Shown here piece after piece: positions 1-4,607 of a stretch of 5,639 nucleotides of DNA. Source of the DNA: an uncultured Bacteroidales bacterium (lineage in GTDB: Bacteria > Bacteroidota > Bacteroidia > Bacteroidales > Paludibacteraceae); NCBI GenBank assembly GCA_946405045.1, contig CAMJFV010000150.1, positions 1 through 5,639 on the forward strand, read 5' to 3'. The translations under genes and the position numbers were made by a program. The notes under the pieces are model-generated. The model was not told the DNA's origin and ran no database searches. It saw only the letters and a list, made by a program, of their open reading frames with translations. Within the stretch, counting starts at the first letter, position 1, and every line of letters begins with the position of its first letter.

Positions 1-17
1 AGATTCAAAAAACTGTG

Positions 18-2156
18 TTATTTTCTATTTGAGTATTCTATCCAGCTTCCATCAAACCTGACTATATGGCAATCTTCAATTCCATTCTTTCTTTCCTCAA
101 CCCATTTCTTTGCCACATAATACTTGTTACTGCCGTCGACAATAAGTTTCCTGAATCTGAAATTTCTCAAATCACTCAATTTCGCTGTCACATTACTCGC
201 CAAGATCAAGACGTCTACTTCCAATGGTGACTTCGACTCTCTTTTTATCTCTTCCTTATCCAAAAGTATATAGACACGATGATTATCAAAATCAAAAAAT
301 GTCTCATCTGTAGACGACGATGATGGCATCAATCTGTTTGTCCAGAATTCACCTGCCTTTTTAGCCACCTTAAATGTGTCATTGCACCCATATAGAGTGT
401 TTGTTTCAATCATTCTATTCACCGCAGTCACACCATTCACATTATACACAGCCAACATCCTGCATTTTTTTGTAGCCATTCCATCTATAGTGGCACCCAC
501 AAAATAAACAACCGAAATAGAGGCTGAAATCCACAGCAACAAAATCCTCCGGTAGTTATAATATGCCGCAACCGACAGAAACACAGCAACATAAACCGCA
601 ACATCATAATAATAAAACGGCAATCTGTCGACGGTGCAGAATGAAATGTCTGCAGTATACCAGACAATCACATTGACCGTCTTAGCCACACTCAACGTGA
701 AGCATAGGACTCCGCTGGCCACGGAAGACAAAACAGGAAGCAAGGTAGATAGCACAAATAATCCAAAATATAGGAATGACAATGGAATCAGCAACGTCAC
801 CAATGGAATCGTAAATAGGCTTGAGACAATCGACAATATCGGCAGGGTGTGGAATGTCAGCAGAATTATCGGAGTAGTGAGGAGCTGAGCAGAAAGACTG
901 ATTGCGACACTTCCTGACACATAAGTTCTGAGTTTAGAGAGGCACATCCCCACCCGCCCCTTAAGTTTAAATTCAGGCATCAATTTTTCAACCCCATTTA
1001 TCAACGGTTGTCCGAAAAGCAAAATCGAATACACTGCGGAAAAACTCAATTGGAATCCAAGATCAAAAATATTGAATGGGTTATACACAAGCATCACAAA
1101 CGCAGTGAACGACACTACATTTATCGGATTTGGTTTACTAAACAGAAGTATCGCCACACGGTATACCGTATACATAAAAGCTGTACGAACCACAGAAGCC
1201 GCCAAACCTGTCAAGAAAGCATAGCCCCATATTATAGTAAGCAATACAGCTGCGAAAGCATACTTTCTTCTTTTGGGATGAATCACAAAACCCACCAAAG
1301 TCTCTATAATCAATATAATTATTCCGACGTGAAGTCCACTCACCGCAAGCAAATGACTTGTGCCAGCCTTGGAATAAGCTTCTTTCAACCCGTCGTCCAT
1401 ATCAGTTTTGTCTCCTAACGTAATGGCGACGACGAGGTCTCGAGCATTGTATTCATCAACATCATTGTCAGTTCTAACCGAATTCTGCAAAAACAAATTA
1501 ATGTCGGATGCGTATGTTTCCAGCGACAAGTTATCCGACGACTTTAGTGTTCTGTAATCCTTGACAAAAGAAGTGGCCTCAACACCTTTTTTACGCAGAT
1601 AAGTATCATAATTGAATCCAATAGTTTCATTGCTTTCCGTCGACTTCAATGATGACGAAATGACAACGAAATCGCCTTTTTTGAACGATACAGAGCAAGT
1701 GTCAAACGTAAGTAGAGCAAAGACAGGTGCTTTTCCACTTCCGTCTCTTTTTCCGGTCTCCAAATAAACCTCAGACTCACAACTGATTTTTCCTCCCTTC
1801 GTCAGCTTCGGAACACTTTTGATCTGAGCTACCCTCTCCTTCATTTCCGTTGCCCCACAAGTTTGCAATTCATCAGAAGAAATCGGATGACAAGCATGTT
1901 CAAAGATACCGCCGAGAAAAAAGAAGACCAATAACATGAAAAGGATGGCCGAAAATGAGGTCTTTGATGACTGCAACAAAGCCGGCATCTTCAAATAAAT
2001 AAAAAATGTGAAAATGGCGGCAATAAATGACACCACCAAACCTATTTGATTGGCGAAGTCAAACTGGAATGAGTATTCAGACACAATGCCAGAAGCGAAT
2101 AAAAATGTCAGGAATAGATATGGAAATCTACGAATTGACTTAACTATAAAATTCAT
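18..2156 (-). CDS. comEC: ComEC/Rec2-family DNA uptake channel protein
   Basis: Predicted inner-membrane channel that carries single-stranded DNA into the cytoplasm during transformation. The 712 residues begin with hydrophobic helices (about 11-57 and 68-83). A soluble segment follows (about 105-205) that fits the DUF4131/OB-fold region, with Cys126 and Cys154 and the family-like stretch FNYDTYLRKKGVEA (181-194). The Competence domain (about 236-545) has the hallmark SHLLAVSGLHVGI (267-279), TGLAASVVRTAFM (316-328) and DLGFQLSFSAVYSI (365-378). Residues about 560-712 are soluble. They resemble the tail of the metallo-beta-lactamase-like domain of longer ComEC proteins (DVLILAS, LIVDGSN) but lack an HxHxDH motif. 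The ATG at 2156 follows an A-rich leader; I see no clear promoter. It lies downstream of rpe on the same strand, separated by a terminator. Family assignment is firm; whether this organism is transformable is not known. Confidence 0.93.
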   Translation of the reverse strand: MNFIVKSIRRFPYLFLTFLFASGIVSEYSFQFDFANQIGLVVSFIAAIFTFFIYLKMPALLQSSKTSFSAILFMLLVFFFLGGIFEHACHPISSDELQTCGATEMKERVAQIKSVPKLTKGGKISCESEVYLETGKRDGSGKAPVFALLTFDTCSVSFKKGDFVVISSSLKSTESNETIGFNYDTYLRKKGVEATSFVKDYRTLKSSDNLSLETYASDINLFLQNSVRTDNDVDEYNARDLVVAITLGDKTDMDDGLKEAYSKAGTSHLLAVSGLHVGIIILIIETLVGFVIHPKRRKYAFAAVLLTIIWGYAFLTGLAASVVRTAFMYTVYRVAILLFSKPNPINVVSFTAFVMLVYNPFNIFDLGFQLSFSAVYSILLFGQPLINGVEKLMPEFKLKGRVGMCLSKLRTYVSGSVAISLSAQLLTTPIILLTFHTLPILSIVSSLFTIPLVTLLIPLSFLYFGLFVLSTLLPVLSSVASGVLCFTLSVAKTVNVIVWYTADISFCTVDRLPFYYYDVAVYVAVFLSVAAYYNYRRILLLWISASISVVYFVGATIDGMATKKCRMLAVYNVNGVTAVNRMIETNTLYGCNDTFKVAKKAGEFWTNRLMPSSSSTDETFFDFDNHRVYILLDKEEIKRESKSPLEVDVLILASNVTAKLSDLRNFRFRKLIVDGSNKYYVAKKWVEERKNGIEDCHIVRFDGSWIEYSNRK

Positions 2157-2181
2157 TTTATTTTTTTGTACGTTACCAAAT

Positions 2182-2196
2182 TATCCCTACGGGATA
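2182..2196. repeat. Short palindrome in the comEC leader region
   Basis: TATCCC, spacer TAC, GGGATA: a perfect 6-base inverted repeat with a 3-base spacer. It lies between the rpe terminator and the comEC start, 26 bases upstream of the comEC ATG. The arms are long enough for an operator half-site pair or a small RNA hairpin but have no T-tract that would make them a terminator. It could also be a remnant of a dispersed intergenic palindrome. The function is not visible from this copy alone. Confidence 0.4.
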
Positions 2197-2209
2197 CAAT
2201 CTAATTAAT

Positions 2210-2238
2210 AAAAAGGAGACGGGATGATTCCCGTCTCC
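2210..2238 (-). terminator. Rho-independent terminator of rpe
   Basis: On the minus strand GGAGACGGGA pairs perfectly with TCCCGTCTCC (10 bp) around a 4-base loop ATCA, followed immediately by five Ts. It starts 6 bases after the rpe stop codon, so it should end rpe transcripts before comEC. The inner nine bases of each arm are identical to those of the hairpin at 4577-4602. Confidence 0.88.
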
Positions 2239-2244
2239 ATATCA

Positions 2245-2895
2245 TTATAAATTTTTCAATCCAGCGATTGTAGCTTTCTGATCTTTAGCACCAAACACAA
2301 AAGATCCAGCCACCAAGATATCAGCACCTGCGTCAAGAAGTTGCTTGCCTGTCTCAAAATTAACACCACCGTCGATTTCAATCTTGGCAGTCGAGCCCTT
2401 CTCTACAATCATCTTCTTCAAACGACGGACCTTATCCAATGTGTTTTCAATAAACTTCTGTCCACCGAAACCAGGATTTACGCTCATAAGCATAACCACA
2501 TCCGCGTCGCAGATAATTTCTTCAAGCACAGAGACGGGAGTATGGGGATTCAAAGTCACACCAGCCAACATACCTAACGACTTGATATGCTGCAAAGTAC
2601 GGTGAAGATGAGTGCAAGCCTCATAGTGAACGCTTAAAACCTTTGCCCCAAGTTTATGGAATTCCTCCACATAACGGTCAGGGTCAACAATCATCAGATG
2701 GACATCAAGTGGTTTTGTGGCCTTGCTTGCGATTGCCTTAATCACAGGCATACCGAAAGAGATGTTTGGCACAAACACACCGTCCATAATATCAAGGTGA
2801 TACCAGTCAGCCACACTTTCGTTTAGCATCTCGATATCAGCATTCAAGTTCAAAAAATCCGCCGACAATAAAGAAGGCGACACTAAATGATTCAT
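2245..2895 (-). CDS. rpe: Ribulose-phosphate 3-epimerase
   Basis: Cytoplasmic enzyme of the non-oxidative pentose phosphate pathway that interconverts D-ribulose 5-phosphate and D-xylulose 5-phosphate. The 216 residues match the usual length of this single-domain TIM barrel. Visible family motifs are SPSLLSADF (6-14), HLDIMDGVFVPN (33-44), DVHLMI (64-69), SVNPGFGGQKF (138-148) and IEIDGGV (172-178). By family knowledge the metal ligands are His33, Asp35, His66 and Asp175, with the two aspartates acting as acid/base catalysts; all four are present. The phosphate-binding region includes GFGGQ and the AGSFVFG segment (196-202). The ATG at 2895 places SPSLLSADF at the expected N-terminus. It appears to be a single-gene unit with its own promoter (2916-2946) and terminator. 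Having rpe next to comEC fits a layout I recall from other Bacteroidales, but this was not checked. Confidence 0.97.
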   Translation of the reverse strand: MNHLVSPSLLSADFLNLNADIEMLNESVADWYHLDIMDGVFVPNISFGMPVIKAIASKATKPLDVHLMIVDPDRYVEEFHKLGAKVLSVHYEACTHLHRTLQHIKSLGMLAGVTLNPHTPVSVLEEIICDADVVMLMSVNPGFGGQKFIENTLDKVRRLKKMIVEKGSTAKIEIDGGVNFETGKQLLDAGADILVAGSFVFGAKDQKATIAGLKNL

Positions 2896-2915
2896 TTATT
2901 CTTATAATTTTTGTG

Positions 2916-2946
2916 CAAAATTATGAAAAATAAGGGGTTTTATCAA
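2916..2946 (-). promoter_or_regulatory. Bacteroidetes-type promoter for rpe
   Basis: On the minus strand TAATTTTG (2916-2923) matches the Bacteroidetes -7 consensus TAnnTTTG exactly. A TTG (2944-2946) lies 20 bases upstream, within the usual 19-21 base spacing for the -33 element. Transcription would begin near 2909-2911, giving a leader of about 15 bases before the rpe ATG. This fits rpe having its own promoter downstream of the SH3-gene terminator. Confidence 0.6.
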
Positions 2947-2975
2947 CGTTAAATGGAATCAATTCAATGTCAATG

Positions 2976-2997
2976 CCATTTATCACAACATAAATGG
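2976..2997. repeat. Inverted repeat upstream of the rpe promoter
   Basis: CCATTTAT, spacer CACAAC, ATAAATGG: a perfect 8-base inverted repeat with a 6-base spacer. A further AAATGG half-site lies at 2951-2956. It sits between the SH3-gene terminator and the rpe -33 element, about 30 bases upstream of the latter, where an activator or repressor dimer could bind. There is no adjacent T-tract on the rpe-sense strand, so it is unlikely to be a terminator. Operator function is inference only. Confidence 0.4.
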
Positions 2998-2999
2998 AC

Positions 3000-3034
3000 A
3001 AAAAAATCGCCAGCCACTGTTACGTGACCGGCGA
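3000..3034 (-). terminator. Rho-independent terminator of the SH3-domain gene
   Basis: On the minus strand TCGCCGGTCAC pairs with GTGGCTGGCGA over 11 base pairs (two of them G-U wobbles) around a 6-base loop GTAACA, followed directly by seven Ts. It begins 27 bases after the SH3-gene stop codon. The wobble pairs form well only in the minus-strand RNA, which supports this direction. Confidence 0.88.
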
Positions 3035-3061
3035 ATATGTTATTTTGTAATCTTATTCAGA

Positions 3062-3292
3062 TTAGAACTTCAATGCGTCAAGAGCATCATCAGAAACTTC
3101 CTTCAATTTTAGGTAGTCTGCTGAAACATAACCTGTCTGACCGTTGAAGCTGATTGTTCCCCAACCATTGTTGATGCTTGAAACCTCAACCTCTGTTCCT
3201 TTAGCCAACTTGCCGATGATATCGCAAGATGTGTTAGGCTCTTTTCTAACGTTTAGGTTAGAAGACTGTGTGTTTACAATGTAAATAGCCAT
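3062..3292 (-). CDS. Small bacterial SH3 (SH3b) domain protein
   Basis: A 76-residue protein that is almost entirely one SH3b domain: NLNVRKEPN (12-20), IIGKLAKGTEVEV (25-37), NNGWGTISFNGQTGYVSADYL (41-61 in sequence), then a short acidic tail ending LDALKF. SH3b domains commonly bind peptidoglycan or peptides and are usually exported, yet this form has no signal peptide, so its location and ligand are unknown. I chose the ATG at 3292. A longer in-frame reading from 3355 adds 21 residues (MEALLTVAFFLLF then IKLIRK), but its first codons lie inside the terminator hairpin of the upstream gene. No clear promoter lies between that hairpin and this ATG, so expression may depend on read-through from the lipoprotein gene. 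Codons are mostly the preferred ones (AAC, GAG). Confidence 0.8.
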   Translation of the reverse strand: MAIYIVNTQSSNLNVRKEPNTSCDIIGKLAKGTEVEVSSINNGWGTISFNGQTGYVSADYLKLKEVSDDALDALKF

Positions 3293-3320
3293 CTTTCTAA
3301 TCAATTTAATGTTTGTAAAT

Positions 3321-3360
3321 AATAAAAAGAACGCTACGGTAAGCAAGGCTTCCATAGCGT
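3321..3360 (-). terminator. Terminator between lipoprotein and SH3 genes
   Basis: In the minus-strand RNA ACGCUAUGG pairs with CCGUAGCGU (9 bp, one U-G wobble). After a one-base bulge, an inner AAGC-CUU-GCUU stem-loop closes the hairpin. The tail UCUUUUUAUU follows at once. The wobble would be a C-A mismatch on the other strand, so the signal belongs to the minus strand. It begins 22 bases after the lipoprotein stop codon and about 30 bases before the SH3-gene ATG, so it should reduce SH3-gene transcription from the upstream promoter. Confidence 0.85.
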
Positions 3361-3379
3361 CCCTTTGTTTCCTTGCTTA
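3340..3379 (-). promoter_or_regulatory. Candidate antiterminator pairing overlapping the terminator
   Basis: On the minus strand TAAGCAAGG (3371-3379) is perfectly complementary over 9 bases to CCTTGCTTA (3340-3348), which forms the inner part of the terminator hairpin. The two foldings compete: pairing the early segment would trap the 5' arm of the terminator in a loop. The early segment starts only three bases after the lipoprotein stop codon, so a terminating ribosome would cover it. This resembles a translation-coupled attenuator, but the terminator fold looks the more stable, and one copy proves nothing. Confidence 0.3.
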
Positions 3380-3382
3380 AGA

Positions 3383-3751
3383 TTAGTTCTTAGTCTTAAG
3401 GATCTCGATTACTGCGTTAACTGCAGCCTCGAAACCAGCCTGCTCATCAGCGTTCAAGTTAGCCTTAGCTGACTCGTACTGAGCCTTAAGCTCTGTGATC
3501 TTAGCTACGATACCAGCAACATCTTCCTTAGATGCAGCCTCTGCCTCTGCCTTGATTGCGTTCAAAGACTCCTCAAGACCTTTCAATACAGCGTTCTCTA
3601 CTGTAGCAGCAGCCTCAGCTGTAGCCTCTGCAGCAGCCTCAACAGTCTCTTCTACCTGTGCTGGAGCCTCAACCTGAGCAGGAGTCTCCTTCTTGCATGA
3701 TGAAAGTACAAGTGCCAATGCAGCTGCACTTACGAACAAAATCTTCTTCAT
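3383..3751 (-). CDS. Ala/Glu-rich small lipoprotein, function unknown
   Basis: A 122-residue predicted lipoprotein. The signal peptide MKKILFVSAAALALVLSSC ends in a lipobox (LSSC) with Cys19 as the lipidated residue, followed by KKE. The mature part is very rich in Ala and Glu: a tandem PAQVEA/PAQVEE (24-35), an AE-rich stretch (to about 52), then an amphipathic, probably helical or coiled-coil region to ILKTKN. No enzymatic motif is visible and I do not recognise a named family. The start at 3751 gives a proper signal peptide; a further upstream ATG at 3787 would add 12 polar residues and spoil it. Codon choice is extreme: 11 of 12 lysines are AAG, all six asparagines are AAC, and Ala is GCT/GCA only. 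This suggests an abundant envelope protein. It has a matching promoter upstream and a strong terminator downstream. Confidence 0.85.
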   Translation of the reverse strand: MKKILFVSAAALALVLSSCKKETPAQVEAPAQVEETVEAAAEATAEAAATVENAVLKGLEESLNAIKAEAEAASKEDVAGIVAKITELKAQYESAKANLNADEQAGFEAAVNAVIEILKTKN

Positions 3752-3795
3752 TATCTTGTATTTTAAATTTATTAATTCCGTTTTCAATTATGTCG

Positions 3796-3803
3796 CAAAT
3801 ATA
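3796..3803 (-). promoter_or_regulatory. -7 element of the lipoprotein gene promoter
   Basis: TATATTTG on the minus strand matches the Bacteroidetes TAnnTTTG consensus exactly. Transcription would start near 3790, giving an A-rich leader of about 38 bases. No TTTG is seen at the -33 position. However, two A8 tracts (minus strand, 3827-3834 and 3836-3843) lie about 37-54 bases upstream of the start, a placement typical of UP-like elements. This could explain strong expression. Confidence 0.55.
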
Positions 3804-3844
3804 AAAAATATTATTTGCTTTGGTACTTTTTTTTGTTTTTTTTG

Positions 3845-3876
3845 TTGATAAAAGGTATTTTAATTTGTTATTTTTG
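3845..3876 (+). promoter_or_regulatory. Candidate pgeF promoter with a very short leader
   Basis: TATTTTTG (3869-3876) matches TAnnTTTG, and a TTG (3845-3847) lies 21 bases upstream. Transcription would then start within a few bases of the ATG at 3882, implying a leaderless or nearly leaderless mRNA. The region is so T-rich that such matches arise easily by chance. A near-match TAATTTG (3861-3867) is an alternative -7 element that would leave a short leader. Confidence 0.4.
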
Positions 3877-3881
3877 TTGAT

Positions 3882-4547
3882 ATGGGTATTAATCGAACAT
3901 ATTTAATAGAAGAAAAGGATGTAGTGTTGGCATTTTCCACTAATGTCGACTGCCGAAACATCGATAATTCATCATCATTTTTCAATTCTGCCGACGTTGT
4001 TTCATGCAAGCAGATACATAGTGACATCATAAAATTAGTTGACGAGTCGACGCGAGGAACTGAGATTCCTGATTGCGACGCGTTGATTACAAACATCCGT
4101 AATCTTCCGCTTTTGATTCGTACCGCAGACTGTGTGCCTGTGGTGCTTTATGATAAGCGAAAACATGTGATAGCCAACGTTCATTCCGGCAGAGTGGGAA
4201 CACAAAAACAGATTGTCCGCAAAACAGTGGAGATGATGCAATCACATTATGGTTCTTCTTCATCTGACATCATCGCAGCCATCGGCCCTCACATTTGCGG
4301 GAAATGTTACGAGGTTGACGCCGCATGTGCCTCTGAATTCGGCGAAAAATATATAGTAGGGTTTAGTAAATCTCAAAAGCCGTTGATTGACATTGCTTCA
4401 GCCTGCAAAGAACAGTTGGAAGCCACTGGCGTCAACAGCAACAATATTTTCATTTCTGATATCTGTACCGCAGAATCACCAGAATGGCCTTCATGGAGAC
4501 GCGACAAATGCAAGGAGCGACTCGGAACATTCATAGTGCTGTGCTAA
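3882..4547 (+). CDS. pgeF: YfiH/PgeF-family protein (laccase-domain, purine nucleoside phosphorylase-like)
   Basis: A 221-residue member of the DUF152/Cu-oxidase_4 family, named variously polyphenol oxidase, multifunctional purine nucleoside enzyme, and peptidoglycan editing factor. The family's metal site residues are present: His46 in KQIHSD, Cys84 in RTADCVPV and His101 in NVHSG, with the normal 17-residue C-to-H spacing. Other landmarks are DCDALIT (64-70), AAIGPHICGKCYEV (132-145) and SWRRD (204-208). The usual HAGWRGT loop reads HSGRVGT here. At 221 residues it is somewhat shorter than the common 240-270, mainly at the N-terminus. The ATG at 3882 is the only usable Met before residue 118, so the start is secure unless a non-ATG codon is used. 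It is transcribed divergently from the lipoprotein gene and convergently with metY. Family membership is firm; the physiological substrate is not settled. Confidence 0.92.
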   Translation: MGINRTYLIEEKDVVLAFSTNVDCRNIDNSSSFFNSADVVSCKQIHSDIIKLVDESTRGTEIPDCDALITNIRNLPLLIRTADCVPVVLYDKRKHVIANVHSGRVGTQKQIVRKTVEMMQSHYGSSSSDIIAAIGPHICGKCYEVDAACASEFGEKYIVGFSKSQKPLIDIASACKEQLEATGVNSNNIFISDICTAESPEWPSWRRDKCKERLGTFIVLC

Positions 4548-4576
4548 GCAGAAAATAAAATATGACATAAAATAAG

Positions 4577-4602
4577 TAGAGACGGGAATACTCCCGTCTC
4601 TA
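4577..4602. terminator. Bidirectional hairpin between pgeF and metY
   Basis: TAGAGACGGGA pairs perfectly with TCCCGTCTCTA (11 bp) around a 4-base loop. It lies 29 bases after the pgeF stop codon and 5 bases after the metY stop codon. The tails are imperfect T-tracts: TATTTCATT on the plus side and CTTATTTTATG on the minus side. It probably terminates both convergent genes, metY more closely. It shares its 9-base arms with the rpe terminator. Confidence 0.75.
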
Positions 4603-4607
4603 TTTCA

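Noticed and set aside
1008..1418. Plus-strand open frame of 136 codons inside comEC
   Set aside because: It is antisense to the core Competence domain, its translation is rich in His, Lys and Ser without domain character, and the minus-strand comEC frame is unambiguous.
2341..2605. Two overlapping plus-strand open frames inside rpe
   Set aside because: Both are antisense to conserved rpe motifs and show no recognisable protein features.
3495..3677. Ala/Ser-rich plus-strand frame opposite the lipoprotein gene
   Set aside because: It is the mirror of the GCT/GCA and GAG codon repeats on the other strand; no start context or promoter supports it.
135..4051. Five GTCGAC hexamers (135, 627, 1639, 3945, 4046)
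   Set aside because: All are inside comEC or pgeF and are readily explained by codon use (for example Val-Asp); with so few copies no restriction or uptake-signal meaning can be claimed.
3860..4241. Minus-strand open frames opposite the 5' half of pgeF
   Set aside because: They lie antisense to the conserved QIH, TADC and HSG motifs of pgeF and have no domain features.
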